Source: an uncultured Bacteroidales bacterium
GTDB lineage: Bacteria; Bacteroidota; Bacteroidia; Bacteroidales; F082
Direction: 5' to 3'
Length of the DNA: 64,000 nt
Assembly: GCA_946405575.1 (NCBI GenBank)
Contig: CAMJHP010000006.1
Location: forward strand, 1 to 64,000
Below, piece by piece: positions 41,643 to 51,067 of this stretch (within the stretch, counting starts at the first letter, position 1; each line of letters opens with the position of its first letter). Under the pieces are notes generated by a model. That model had not been told where the DNA came from, searched no databases, and saw nothing but the letters and a program-made list of their open reading frames with translations. The translations under genes and the position numbers were made by a program.

Positions 41643-42389
41643 ATGAAGAAATTAAGTACTTTAATCATTGCTGCCATTTTGATGTTTGCCGGCAGCCAAT
41701 TGTTTGCACAAACAAACATTTACCTCAATCTGAGCGGAGCCATCCCCAATGGTGATTTTGCAGAGGGTGAGATCAGTAAATCAGGTATAGATTGGGGGTT
41801 ATTTGACGATGACAAGGATGGTGGAGCTGGCTTGGGCTTCAATGTCGGTCTCAAATTCAATATTGCAACTGGAATTAATGGTTTGAGAGCTATGATTACA
41901 CTAGATGGAATATACAACGGCCTCAATTCCGAACTGCGCGAGTATTTCTCAGATTTAATCGATGATGTTGAAGACGATTACAAGGAGTTCGAACTCACCA
42001 CCCAAAAATACCTCAACATTCCCGCAATGGCTGGAGTAAACTACACTTACAATTTCAACAACAAGTTCGGATTATTTGCCGAAGCAGGCTTGGGTCCCAA
42101 CTTGCGTATCATCACAAAGTACGAAAGATATGAGGAAAGTACAAGCCGCAAGACAACCACCACAATAGAATACGATCCAAAAATATCTTTGGCCTACCAA
42201 GTTGGTGCCGGCATCGAACTCAGCAAACGCATTACCATAGGAATTGACTATTATAACCTTGGCTCTGCAAAAGTAAAATACGAATACACAAGAAAAGTAA
42301 AACCGGACGGAAGCACAGACCACAATAATGACACTTTTAAACGTATCACTCCTACTATGGTTATGCTGCGCGTCGGTTTCAAACTCTAA
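41643..42389 (+). CDS. Outer-membrane beta-barrel protein (PorT/OmpX-like)
   Basis: The 248-residue protein has a signal peptide (MKKLSTLIIAAILMFAGSQLFAQ). The mature part alternates amphipathic strands and polar loops, for example GLGFNVGLKFNIATGIN, MAGVNYTYNFNNKFGLFAEAGL and AYQVGAGIELSKRITIGIDYYNLG, and ends VMLRVGFKL with a terminal hydrophobic residue, the outer-membrane insertion signal. It is a small eight- or ten-stranded barrel of unknown function. A terminator follows at 42417-42448, so it is transcribed mainly on its own, ahead of the surface cluster. Confidence 0.85.
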   Translation: MKKLSTLIIAAILMFAGSQLFAQTNIYLNLSGAIPNGDFAEGEISKSGIDWGLFDDDKDGGAGLGFNVGLKFNIATGINGLRAMITLDGIYNGLNSELREYFSDLIDDVEDDYKEFELTTQKYLNIPAMAGVNYTYNFNNKFGLFAEAGLGPNLRIITKYERYEESTSRKTTTTIEYDPKISLAYQVGAGIELSKRITIGIDYYNLGSAKVKYEYTRKVKPDGSTDHNNDTFKRITPTMVMLRVGFKL

Positions 42390-42416
42390 CAGCCCCATCT
42401 TTACAAAATTAAAAAA

Positions 42417-42450
42417 GAAAGGCCGCATACCATTCTTTGCGGCCTTTCCA
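42417..42450 (+). terminator. Intrinsic terminator
   Basis: GAAAGGCCGCA (42417-42427) pairs with TGCGGCCTTTC (42438-42448). The flanks are A-rich upstream; the T-run after the stem is short, so strength is uncertain. Confidence 0.65.
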
Positions 42451-42475
42451 TTAATAACAAATCAATCAAAGAAAA

Positions 42476-43636
42476 ATGAAACACCAATACAAACACTCCA
42501 TTATGGCACTTGCCGCCGCACTGCTTCTTTCGTGCATGAGCAGCTGCCTGAAAGACGATGAGGACACCATACTCCTCCCCACTCCTAAGACGCTAAAGGA
42601 CATACCAAACGACTATTCGGCCACAGAAAATCCTTTGATTTACAACCCTAACGCCATCATCCCCAACTACCAGTTTGAGGAAGAAGAGGAAGAAGATGGG
42701 CTGTTTGTCTATCGCCTCGACATGACGGGCATTATGAACCCCAATACACACGAATGGCTGGAACTATACGGGACTGGCCTCTCAGAACAAAACACTTGGC
42801 TCTCGCTCGACGGCATTCCCAAAGGAATCTTGGTCAAGAACCACTCTGAAGATGGCACCGTTTCAAGGAAATTCGACCTTGTTTTCCTGGTGGACAATTC
42901 GGGAAGTATGGACGAGGAGTCAGATGCTGTGGCACGGGATATTGTGAATTGGGCCAATAGTCTGACCAATTCAGGTATAGACATCCAATTTGGATGCGTG
43001 GGATACTCCGTATATGGCAACATAAACGGTGGCATTGACTTTACCAGTCAATCCGGTTTAAGCAATTTCTTGAATTATGGCACTGGAACGCAAAGAACCC
43101 AACATTTCGGAGGAGCGAATGCATCAAGTTTACAAAATTATGCAAATAATTATGGCCAGGTTGGCGGTGAATGTGGGGTAATGGCTCTGCGCTTCGCCAA
43201 TGACTATTTCACCTTCCGCACAGGAGCCAACAGAATCTACGTCAATTTCACTGACGAGCCGAACCAGCCCAATTATGCAACTGCTTGGTCGGTTGAATAT
43301 CTGAATCCTACCAATGGAAACTGGACACCCCAGCAAGGCACGGTTCACACCGTTTACAGCGGCTCCACGAGTTTCTCCAACTCGACAGGTTACAATGAAA
43401 AACCTTGGCTGATGTCGGAATACACCGGCGGAACCATTCTCTATGCAAGCTCCAGTTTCACAGGCGTATCACTCAACGACCTTCCTGTGACGGGTGCCAT
43501 GCAGCACTCCTACTCCATTTATTTCACCGTTCCCGAATCGCTGAAGGACGGACAATACCACAGCCTGAAAGTGACCGTGCTTTCGCAAGACCAAGCCGTC
43601 AGGGCCGAACGTAATTTCTCAATCAGATTTGAATGA
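42476..43636 (+). CDS. Von Willebrand factor A-domain lipoprotein
   Basis: The 386-residue protein has a lipoprotein signal with Cys24 (LLLSCMSSC). An acidic linker (EEEEEEDG near 68-75) precedes a partial beta domain. The VWA domain starts near 133 with the MIDAS metal site DNSGS (Asp140, Ser142, Ser144) and later FTDEPNQPN. C-terminal of it is an immunoglobulin-like domain ending NFSIRFE. VWA domains bind proteins through a metal ion, so this is probably a surface or periplasmic adhesion or assembly lipoprotein. Its stop overlaps the next gene's start (ATGA), which points to a shared complex with the OmpA-type barrel. Confidence 0.85.
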   Translation: MKHQYKHSIMALAAALLLSCMSSCLKDDEDTILLPTPKTLKDIPNDYSATENPLIYNPNAIIPNYQFEEEEEEDGLFVYRLDMTGIMNPNTHEWLELYGTGLSEQNTWLSLDGIPKGILVKNHSEDGTVSRKFDLVFLVDNSGSMDEESDAVARDIVNWANSLTNSGIDIQFGCVGYSVYGNINGGIDFTSQSGLSNFLNYGTGTQRTQHFGGANASSLQNYANNYGQVGGECGVMALRFANDYFTFRTGANRIYVNFTDEPNQPNYATAWSVEYLNPTNGNWTPQQGTVHTVYSGSTSFSNSTGYNEKPWLMSEYTGGTILYASSSFTGVSLNDLPVTGAMQHSYSIYFTVPESLKDGQYHSLKVTVLSQDQAVRAERNFSIRFE

Positions 43637-44880
43637 CCATGAACAGGACAAAACTACCCATAGCACTTGCCTTGCTGTGCCTTTTGCTTTCCTTGAAAGT
43701 AGAAGCTCAGCGTTTCATCGACAAGAACGAAATCGGCTTTCGCTACTGTATGAACTATGCCGATATGAACTATACGCACAAGATGTATAACATATATAAC
43801 CACAAGGATTTCTGGCAGAACGGCTTCGGCTTTTTCATAACTAGTCGTGTTAGCAGCCATTTCGCCATCCGTCCTGAAGTGGATTTCATCGGGCGCGGCA
43901 CCTTTTTGAAATATGAGGACATCAGTTACAAATTAGACGCCAAATATGTGGACTTGCGCCTTCCGTTGATTATTTCGTTGGCTCCCCATTCTGCCGTGAA
44001 CCCCTATCTGTTTGTGGCTCCCGAATTGTGCATTGTCCGTGAAGGAGAAATCACTTTTAAGTCAGACAGACTCCCAATAGATATGTTTCCATCAGGGAAA
44101 ATCACCACCGACCTTGCCGAAGGCAACATCAGGCCATACGATTTCAGCGTGATGGGCGGCATAGGATTTGAAATCCCTATTAGAATCGACAATTTCCGTT
44201 TTTCGATTGCCGCCGAAGCAGGCTATAGTCTTGGCCTGCTTGACACGTTTTCCGATGACGAACTTGATGGAGACGCCAATGTGCTGGATTATATGTTGCC
44301 CTACACCTACACACCAGAGAGTTCACGTTTCAACCGTGGCATCGAAGGTGCCGTGACCATCAGCCTGCCATTGAGCAACTTCCGCCTGATTCCCAAACCC
44401 GCTCCGAAACCTGCCGTTGTGGAAATCTTTTCTGAGCCTGAACCTGAGCCCGAAACATTTGAGTATGAAATCAAGGACTGCTACTCTTTTGAGGAAATGT
44501 ATTCCTTCGTTAAGCAAGGGTTCGATGTCAGCGACAAGCGCATCTGTGTGTTCGACATGAAGTTCCAATTCGGTTCTGCCAAGCTGTTGCGCTCGTCAGA
44601 GCGATATCTTGACAATGTAGTCGGCATGATGAAGGCCTACCCAAGAATGAGAATCACCATCAACGGGCACACCGACAACATCGGCACGGAGGAAACCAAC
44701 CAAACGCTTTCCGAAAAACGCGCCCAGTCTGTTGCCGACTATTTGATCAGGCACGGAATCGAAGCACATCGCATGACGTGTTACGGCTATGGTTTGCGCT
44801 ATCCTATCGACACCAACGCAACCGAGGCAGGACGCGCCCGCAACCGTCGTGTGGAGATTGAAGTGACGAGAATCCAATAA
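43633..44880 (+). CDS. OmpA-family outer-membrane barrel with peptidoglycan-binding domain
   Basis: The 415-residue protein has a signal peptide, an N-terminal outer-membrane barrel of about 230 residues (RYCMNYADMNYT..., FGFFITSRVSSHFAIRPEVD) and a Pro/Glu-rich linker (KPAPKPAVVEIFSEPEPEPE). The C-terminal OmpA domain has FQFGSAKLLRSS, INGHTDNIGTEETNQTLSEK and the peptidoglycan-binding residues Asp and Arg in the usual places, ending RNRRVEIEV. It links the outer membrane to the cell wall. Its start overlaps the VWA lipoprotein stop, and the duplicated-domain lipoprotein gene follows after 11 bp. A second Met two codons downstream is possible. Confidence 0.92.
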   Translation: MTMNRTKLPIALALLCLLLSLKVEAQRFIDKNEIGFRYCMNYADMNYTHKMYNIYNHKDFWQNGFGFFITSRVSSHFAIRPEVDFIGRGTFLKYEDISYKLDAKYVDLRLPLIISLAPHSAVNPYLFVAPELCIVREGEITFKSDRLPIDMFPSGKITTDLAEGNIRPYDFSVMGGIGFEIPIRIDNFRFSIAAEAGYSLGLLDTFSDDELDGDANVLDYMLPYTYTPESSRFNRGIEGAVTISLPLSNFRLIPKPAPKPAVVEIFSEPEPEPETFEYEIKDCYSFEEMYSFVKQGFDVSDKRICVFDMKFQFGSAKLLRSSERYLDNVVGMMKAYPRMRITINGHTDNIGTEETNQTLSEKRAQSVADYLIRHGIEAHRMTCYGYGLRYPIDTNATEAGRARNRRVEIEVTRIQ

Positions 44881-44891
44881 ATCAAACTGTT

Positions 44892-47237
44892 ATGTTCAAG
44901 AAAGCGCCAAAATTCCTATGGATCATTATGCTCGCTTTGGCCACCGTCACCTTTAGTTGCAACAAACACGATGATGACGACGATGACGGTGGCAATGGCG
45001 GAGGCGGAGGCATCTGGAACCCCACAATTATCGACGGCAGACTTCCAGGATTGTTTTCCGTAAGCCAAGACCAACAAGTACAGTTTTCGCAAGGAAACTT
45101 ACAATATCGGGCTTCAACCAACACTTGGAGATTTGCCGAAAACCAGTGGGATATTATAGGTGAGACAAACTCAAACATTTCTCAATCTTATAACGACTGG
45201 ATTGACCTTTTTGGATGGGGTACCAGTGGATGGAACAATGGAAATGTTTATTATCAGCCTTATGATTATGAATATCTGACTGATTTGAATAATGGTCACG
45301 GATATGGTCCTACAAATGGCACTAATCATTATTTTAACTTAACGAATGAGTTCGCTAATTCCGATTGGGGCATTAATAATCCTATCATAAACGGTGGCAA
45401 TACTTCACACTATTGGCGCACTTTGACCAATGCTGAATGGATTTATGTGTTTAATACAAGAACAACAACTTCTGGTATCCGTTACGCTAAAGCACAAGTG
45501 AATGGAACAGATGGCGTTATTCTTGTGCCTGATGATTGGATTGTGTCAACTTTCAGCTTGAACAAAACAAATAAAACAGACGCAAACTATAATAGCAATA
45601 TTATTAATGATTTAGTTTGGAGAAATACTTTTGAACCAGCTGGTGCTGTTTTCTTGCCTGCCGCTGGTAATCGAAATGGGACTTCAGTTTACCATATTGG
45701 TGGTACTGGTTACTATTGGTCCTCTTCAGTTGATAGTAGTCATGGTGCACATATGGTGAATTTCGCGAACAACAATCTGTATCCCGGAGACGCTGGTAGC
45801 CGTTACTTCGGTCTATCAGTCCGCCTCGTCCATTCTACCCAAAACAATAACGACAATCACATAGAGGTGACAACCAATAACGTGACGGACATTACCCAAA
45901 CCACAGCTGTGTGCGGTGGCAATGTAACCATTACAGGCAACGGCACGGTAACTGCACGTGGTGTATGCTGGAGCACAAACTCCAATCCCACAGTAAACGA
46001 CAACCACACCAGCAATGGCACGGGTACAGGCAACTTTACCAGCAACATTACTGGATTAACCCCAAATACAACTTATTATGTAAGGGCATATGCTACTAAT
46101 AATGCTGGTACGGTTTATGGAGCGCAGAAAACTTTCAGCACAACCGCATTGTCCACCGCACCTTCCATAGTGACCAACAACGTGACAAATATCACCCAAG
46201 ATGCAGCTATCTGTGGAGGCAATGTGACCTCTGACGGAGGAAGTCCTGTGACTGCACGCGGCATATGTTGGAGTGCCAACCCCAATCCCACAATAAATGA
46301 CAACCATACCTACAACGGCACGGGAACAGGCAACTTTACCAGCAGTATTACAGGATTGACACAAAGCACAACCTATTATGTTAGAGCGTTTGCCACAAAC
46401 AGCATTGGGACAGGCTATGGCGAACAAATATCTTTCACAACTACAATGCCGCCAGGACCGACAGGCGCAATAAACGGTTTGTTTTCAGTAAGTCCTACTA
46501 AAAAGGTTTATTTCTCACAAGGTAACCTGCAGTATCAGGCTTCAACTAATACTTGGCGCTTCGCTGAAAATCAGTGGGACTTTGTAGGAATAGGCAACAA
46601 TAACATTTCATCGTATTATAATGGTTGGATAGACTTATTCGGCTGGGGAACAAGCGGTTGGAATTGTAATAACACTTATTACCAACCCTGGGATTGGGAT
46701 GCAAATAATACCAATGGATTGTTATTCGGTCCTCCTGGAAGCTACAATTTGACTGATAATTATGCCAATTCCGACTGGGGCGTTTACAATGTCATCAATA
46801 ACGGTGGTAGCTCGATAGGGCAATGGCGAACTTTGACCAACGATGAATGGTACTATATCCTTAATTCTAGAAGTGGAATTAGATATGCTAAAGCTACGGT
46901 AAATGGAATTCGAGGAATTGTAATATTTCCTGATGAATGGAATAATTATACCCCAAGCTATGCAAACCATTATGAAGTGGATTTTAGTTGGAATAGTTAC
47001 TCTTCTGTGCAATGGGATTGGATGGAGCAACAAGGAGCCGTCTTCATTTGTGCTGCTGGTCAAAGGACGGGAAATTCAATTAAATATATTGGAGTACGTG
47101 GATATTATTGGTCATCAACACATGGAGGAACTCATGGAGCAAAAGGTTTTCATTTTGATCAGGAAACTTTAGGAGCCAATAGTATGTTTATCCGTTGTGA
47201 TGGTGCAAGTGTTCGTCTAGTACGCAATGCTCAATAA
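44892..47237 (+). CDS. Lipoprotein with duplicated FSQGNLQY domain and two Fn3-like modules
   Basis: The 781-residue protein has a lipoprotein signal (Cys23 in VTFSC) followed by an Asp- and Gly-rich surface-export-type linker (DDDDDDGGNGGGGG). It is internally symmetric: a ~260-residue domain (SQGNLQYRASTNTWRFAENQ to GYYWSS and SVRLVH), two fibronectin-III-like modules (each with NNVT, ARGVCWS or ARGICWS, and TTYYVRA), then a second copy of the large domain ending SVRLV. The large domain resembles the Fibrobacter-type paralogous domain of surface lipoproteins in Bacteroidales. It is probably exposed on the cell surface; the ligand is unknown. It ends the barrel/VWA/OmpA cluster. Confidence 0.8.
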   Translation: MFKKAPKFLWIIMLALATVTFSCNKHDDDDDDGGNGGGGGIWNPTIIDGRLPGLFSVSQDQQVQFSQGNLQYRASTNTWRFAENQWDIIGETNSNISQSYNDWIDLFGWGTSGWNNGNVYYQPYDYEYLTDLNNGHGYGPTNGTNHYFNLTNEFANSDWGINNPIINGGNTSHYWRTLTNAEWIYVFNTRTTTSGIRYAKAQVNGTDGVILVPDDWIVSTFSLNKTNKTDANYNSNIINDLVWRNTFEPAGAVFLPAAGNRNGTSVYHIGGTGYYWSSSVDSSHGAHMVNFANNNLYPGDAGSRYFGLSVRLVHSTQNNNDNHIEVTTNNVTDITQTTAVCGGNVTITGNGTVTARGVCWSTNSNPTVNDNHTSNGTGTGNFTSNITGLTPNTTYYVRAYATNNAGTVYGAQKTFSTTALSTAPSIVTNNVTNITQDAAICGGNVTSDGGSPVTARGICWSANPNPTINDNHTYNGTGTGNFTSSITGLTQSTTYYVRAFATNSIGTGYGEQISFTTTMPPGPTGAINGLFSVSPTKKVYFSQGNLQYQASTNTWRFAENQWDFVGIGNNNISSYYNGWIDLFGWGTSGWNCNNTYYQPWDWDANNTNGLLFGPPGSYNLTDNYANSDWGVYNVINNGGSSIGQWRTLTNDEWYYILNSRSGIRYAKATVNGIRGIVIFPDEWNNYTPSYANHYEVDFSWNSYSSVQWDWMEQQGAVFICAAGQRTGNSIKYIGVRGYYWSSTHGGTHGAKGFHFDQETLGANSMFIRCDGASVRLVRNAQ

Positions 47238-47624
47238 GCTCTCTATAACTCAATAACACCATAAAAACTATGTACTTTTATACAATGTCAACATTATTTC
47301 GATGAGTAGGTGAGCAAAAATAGTTTACATATTGGATGCGAGACTGCGAGACTATGATTTGTGTCTATGACTATGACCTGGCATGGCTGTTAGCTATTAG
47401 CAATTACCCTTTAGCTATCGAGCTACAAAGCTAACGGCTAAAAGCTAACAACCTACCCAAAGTGGTCATAGTCAATGGTTATGGTTTTATAAGTCTCGAA
47501 GTCCCGTGTCCCGAAGTCAAAAGATATTGCAGTTTGATTTTGAACAATTATTTATAAAAAGGGTTACACAGAACAGAACAACATTTGTCGATGCGGGATT
47601 CTCATCTTGCTTTGCTGATTGTTT
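47238..47624. other. Gene-free region with repeats
   Basis: No gene was found in these 387 bp between convergent genes. It contains a segment of facing TTAGCTATTAGC and GCTAACGGCTAAAAGCTAAC sequences (about 47388-47450), and the second copy of a dispersed repeat at 47465-47513. Confidence 0.6.
47465..47513. repeat. Dispersed repeat, copy 2 (inverted)
   Basis: GTCATAGTCAATGGT (47465-47479) and AAGTCCCGTGTCCCG (47499-47513) are exact reverse complements of the two 15-mers at 4128-4142 and 4104-4118. Confidence 0.7.
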
Positions 47625-48680
47625 TCAATCATTGTCTTCGCCAATATGCATAACCGCATACTTGATCACCTCTCTTTTGTAAGTATAAGTCACAATAATG
47701 TCATTCCCGTCGGCAATAATAGCTGGATAGGAAAACTCGGCAAAAGGGTTAAGTGACTCTTCCAAAATCACGACATCTTCCCAATGAACTCCATTGTCTT
47801 TGGATAAAGAAAGGATAAGTCGGTTTCTTCTTCCGTCAGCAATGGGATTATAGGCCAACCACAGCCAACCGTTGTCAGTTGTCACGCAATCTATGCCGCT
47901 GTTGTTGTTGGGAAGGCTTGTAGGATAGGCTTCACTCCAGCTATGTCCACCGTCATCAGAATCACTTCTGTAAATAAACTTGTTCTTGGTTCGGAACATA
48001 GCATGAATCGATCCAGCTTTGTCTTGCCACAAAGTGGGTTGTATCATTTCCACATCTTTTCCATTCTCAGTTTTAGCAACCACATATTCCGTTTTTTCCC
48101 AAGTGTTTCCTCCATCTGATGACAAGTCAAAAAAAGCTTTCCACCGTCCTTGTTCCGTTGATGCCCCTGCAATAACCAAACCCTCTGAGGTGACAAGGCA
48201 TTTGTTTTTTACAGGCCCTCGCCCCCCAGTGTCATCACCTTCAACAAGTATTTTTATTTCACCCCAAATTTCAGAGCTATAATCAAAATCACAATATTTT
48301 GTCACCCAACTTTTGGTATCTGTCCCCACTTTGAAAAACACACGTGCAAAAGACCCAAAATCCTGAAGAACGGGATTCCAATGCGCTATATTGTCAACAG
48401 TAGCCACCTGCATAGGCACTTCCCAAATATCTTGATAATAAAACGAATACCAAATCCTTGTATCTGAATGGCCTTCTTTCGAGCCACCATACCACACACA
48501 CATAAGCTTACCATTTGGAAGCAACGAAACAGAAGAGGCATGGGCCATATCAGTCTTCACACCCTTATCGAACACTTGACCTGCCTCTATCGAATAGGTT
48601 ATCTTGGAAGTTTCGTTTTCATATTTTTTACATCCACAAACTGCAACAAATAGAACAATAAGAACAAGTGACTTTTTCAT
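47625..48680 (-). CDS. Sialidase-like BNR-repeat lipoprotein
   Basis: The 351-residue protein has a lipoprotein signal with Cys17 (VAVCGC region). It carries three Asp-box (BNR) turns, SSDGGNTWE, SDDGGHSWS and SKDNGVHWE, spaced as in a six-bladed sialidase propeller, and the segment RIWYSFYYQDIWEVP near the N-terminus, which fits the BNR_2/exo-alpha-sialidase family. An Arg triad cannot be fully traced by eye, so the sugar substrate is uncertain. It probably acts on glycans in the periplasm or on the surface. It is a single-gene unit preceding the crotonase gene's end. Confidence 0.75.
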   Translation of the reverse strand: MKKSLVLIVLFVAVCGCKKYENETSKITYSIEAGQVFDKGVKTDMAHASSVSLLPNGKLMCVWYGGSKEGHSDTRIWYSFYYQDIWEVPMQVATVDNIAHWNPVLQDFGSFARVFFKVGTDTKSWVTKYCDFDYSSEIWGEIKILVEGDDTGGRGPVKNKCLVTSEGLVIAGASTEQGRWKAFFDLSSDGGNTWEKTEYVVAKTENGKDVEMIQPTLWQDKAGSIHAMFRTKNKFIYRSDSDDGGHSWSEAYPTSLPNNNSGIDCVTTDNGWLWLAYNPIADGRRNRLILSLSKDNGVHWEDVVILEESLNPFAEFSYPAIIADGNDIIVTYTYKREVIKYAVMHIGEDND

Positions 48681-48698
48681 AACATTCTGATAAATCCA

Positions 48699-49484
48699 TC
48701 ACACCCAATTGGGGTTCCGTTTCTCAAAAAACGCCGTCATACCTTCTTGGCCAGCCTTTGAGATGCGTTGGTTGGCAATGGCCACCGAGGTTTGCATAAA
48801 AACGGGGTTATAACGGTCGTCGGAACCACTCACCATACGGAGCAATTTCTTGCACTCGGCGATAGCATCGGGTGAACCCTTCAGAAAATAATCAATGTAT
48901 TGACGCTCGGTGTCAATCATTTGAGCTTCGTCGACGACCACATTCACCAAGTGGAATTCCTTGGCCTCCTCGGCAGTGAATCGCCTTCCTGTCAGCATCA
49001 ATTCCTTGGCGACGGTATTGCCGATTTTGCTCACTACAAAGGGTGATATGGTTGCGGGAGTGATACCCAAACGCACTTCGGAGAAAGCAAACTTCGTTTC
49101 TTTTTCGGCAATCACAATATCGGCGGCTGCAATAATACCGTTGGCACCACCAATACAAGCACCATGTACCTCCACGATGACGGCCTTGTCACAGAAATAT
49201 ATGGTCTGGAACAATTTGGAAAGCTTTTGGGCATCGTCAAGATTTTGTGGATAGCTAAACTTTGCCATCGCTTTCATATATTCCAAATCGGCACCTGCAC
49301 AGAAAGCTTTGCCATTACCTTTCAGGACGATTACACGGATGTCGTCGCGACTGTTAAGCCAATCGAAAGCTTCTGTCAACTCGCCTATCAGCTCGGCATT
49401 CAATGCGTTTCGCACCTCAGGACGGTCAAGGTTAACCCAGGCAATGCTTTCTCCAAGTTGTATTTTTATTGCTTTAAAATCCAT
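48699..49484 (-). CDS. Enoyl-CoA hydratase/isomerase (crotonase) family protein
   Basis: The protein has 261 residues from the Met at 49484 (MDFKAIKIQLGES); a Met three codons upstream is an alternative. Crotonase marks are AFCAGADLEYMKAM (oxyanion hole), EVHGACIGGANG (second oxyanion segment) and FSEVRLGITPATISPFV with the acid-base Glu. The GADLEYMK variant resembles methylglutaconyl-CoA hydratase of leucine breakdown, but the next carboxylase genes of that pathway are not nearby, so the specific reaction is inferred only. It acts in the cytoplasm on acyl-CoA thioesters. Confidence 0.88.
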   Translation of the reverse strand: MDFKAIKIQLGESIAWVNLDRPEVRNALNAELIGELTEAFDWLNSRDDIRVIVLKGNGKAFCAGADLEYMKAMAKFSYPQNLDDAQKLSKLFQTIYFCDKAVIVEVHGACIGGANGIIAAADIVIAEKETKFAFSEVRLGITPATISPFVVSKIGNTVAKELMLTGRRFTAEEAKEFHLVNVVVDEAQMIDTERQYIDYFLKGSPDAIAECKKLLRMVSGSDDRYNPVFMQTSVAIANQRISKAGQEGMTAFFEKRNPNWV

Positions 49485-49497
49485 AGTTTTCATTTGT

Positions 49498-49716
49498 TCA
49501 GTTGGAAATTGTCAGTTATTCAGTTGAAATTATTCGGTAATCTTCATTGTTTAAGGTGACATTGAAACTGCAATATTCGTGAAAAAATACCAATCTATTA
49601 CAATCATTCCGCAAAAAATTCGTTACTTTGCAAGCGATAATAGCAATGCCTTCTTGTGACGACAACATTCATAAAGAAATGGCAACTGTACAACTGATAA
49701 CTGACAACTGAGAATA
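49498..49716. repeat. AACTGA/CAACTG micro-repeat tracts
   Basis: The divergent region between the crotonase and the next gene carries runs such as CAGTTGGAAATTGTCAGTT (about 49500) and AACTGATAACTGACAACTGA (49693-49712). The same kind of tract occurs after the hypB gene (about 3284-3325). They look like short mobile or slippage-generated repeats. Confidence 0.45.
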
Positions 49717-50172
49717 ATGGACGATAACAACCTCAATAACGGACTCGAAGACCTCTTGAATATGTTCAAGAAAATGATGGAAGGGCAAGACCTTGACGCT
49801 ATTCCAGGCATCAACGAAGAACAAAAAGAACAACTGAAGATGTTTCTAGAGGATTTTGACGAACTGAAAGACGACATGAAGATAGAGATTTATAAACTCG
49901 ATCCGTTCACGAAACAGATGGTAGGTATGGTGATGGGACAGTTGAAGAACTTCACAGGCAACCTACAACAAAATGATAGCTCTTCACCGATGCAGCAAAA
50001 GCCTACCGTCAATAAAGAAAAACAGCTGACCGACATTCCTGGCACCACCGAAAATCTGGAAGCCCATTTGGCTGCCATCGACGACCAACTGCGCCAGCCC
50101 AACCTCTCTGACGAAGATATCAACCGACTTTTGGATGAGCGCACTTCCATTTTGAAAGAGTTAGAAGAATAA
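49717..50172 (+). CDS. Hypothetical acidic helical protein, 151 residues
   Basis: The cytoplasmic protein is rich in Asp, Glu, Gln and Asn, starting MDDNNLNNGLEDLLNMFKKM. It has amphipathic helices at about 9-50 and 95-150 (LEAHLAAIDDQLRQPNLSDE, RLLDERTSILKELEE) that could form a coiled coil. No domain is recognised. It lies 17 bp before an outer-membrane barrel gene and is probably co-transcribed with it. It may be a small chaperone-like or adaptor protein; this is only inference. Confidence 0.6.
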   Translation: MDDNNLNNGLEDLLNMFKKMMEGQDLDAIPGINEEQKEQLKMFLEDFDELKDDMKIEIYKLDPFTKQMVGMVMGQLKNFTGNLQQNDSSSPMQQKPTVNKEKQLTDIPGTTENLEAHLAAIDDQLRQPNLSDEDINRLLDERTSILKELEE

Positions 50173-50189
50173 TCAAAAGCATTAAATAA

Positions 50190-50882
50190 ATGAAAAAAAT
50201 ACTGTTCACCTTTATCGTGATGGTCATTTCAATGAGTTCCTTTGCCCAACTCATCGCCAATAAGACTGACAAAAAAATCACTTTCGGTTTAGACCTGTTC
50301 AGCGACTTCCAACTCACCCCTAGCGACAACTGGGACCCGCGTGGCTTCAACCAAGGCACGAGCTTTGCCCTTACCTATAATTTCCCCTTAGGAGAAAGCA
50401 CAAAACATACCGTCTCAATTGGTTTAGGTATGTCATCGCACAACTATTTCTCATACTCACGCATCCTAAATCCTTACACAAACGGCAACTTGGAATACAA
50501 GAATTACCGTGATGTGGAAGGATTCAAACGCTTCAAAGTCAGCCCAACCTATGGCGAGGTGCCGTTGGAGTTGCGTTTCCGCATTAAAGATGCCGTGAAG
50601 ATTGGCGTAGGCTTCAAGGTTGGGGTGATGATTGCCACAAAAACGCGTTATGTCGGTCCCGACGAAGACGGCACGCTAACAGACGAAAGTGGTGCCACGG
50701 TCAACCAAAAATATCTTTATATCAACAATATAGAACGTATGGCTTATTCAGCCACTTTACGTGTAGGTTGGAGGTGGGTGAGTGCTTTTGCTGCCTACCA
50801 ACTCAGCCCTGTTTTTGCTGTGGGTCATGAGGCACCCGTATTCCATCCGCTGTCGGTGGGTGTGACGTTTGCACCGTTCTAA
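50190..50882 (+). CDS. Outer-membrane beta-barrel protein (PorT-like)
   Basis: The 230-residue protein has a signal peptide (MKKILFTFIVMVISMSSFAQ). The mature part alternates strands and loops, with LTYNFPLGESTKHTVSIGLG, VPLELRFRIKDAVKIGVGFK and the C-terminal HPLSVGVTFAPF, which ends in Phe as required for outer-membrane insertion. It is a small barrel, possibly eight-stranded; a transport or structural role is unknown. It follows the acidic helical gene after 17 bp. Confidence 0.8.
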   Translation: MKKILFTFIVMVISMSSFAQLIANKTDKKITFGLDLFSDFQLTPSDNWDPRGFNQGTSFALTYNFPLGESTKHTVSIGLGMSSHNYFSYSRILNPYTNGNLEYKNYRDVEGFKRFKVSPTYGEVPLELRFRIKDAVKIGVGFKVGVMIATKTRYVGPDEDGTLTDESGATVNQKYLYINNIERMAYSATLRVGWRWVSAFAAYQLSPVFAVGHEAPVFHPLSVGVTFAPF

Positions 50883-51067
50883 TTATTTGGGATTTGCTTC
50901 GCAAAGAAATACGCAATATTCAACGTAGTTAAATCTTTCAAAAATCGTCATCAAAATCTATAAAAATGGATTTTGAATGGATGTTTATCAAAAGTGTTTT
51001 TTGACAGATTTGGCTTCGCCGAATGCAAAGCATTTCTTGCCGTCGGGCAATCCCATAGCATAAAAAA

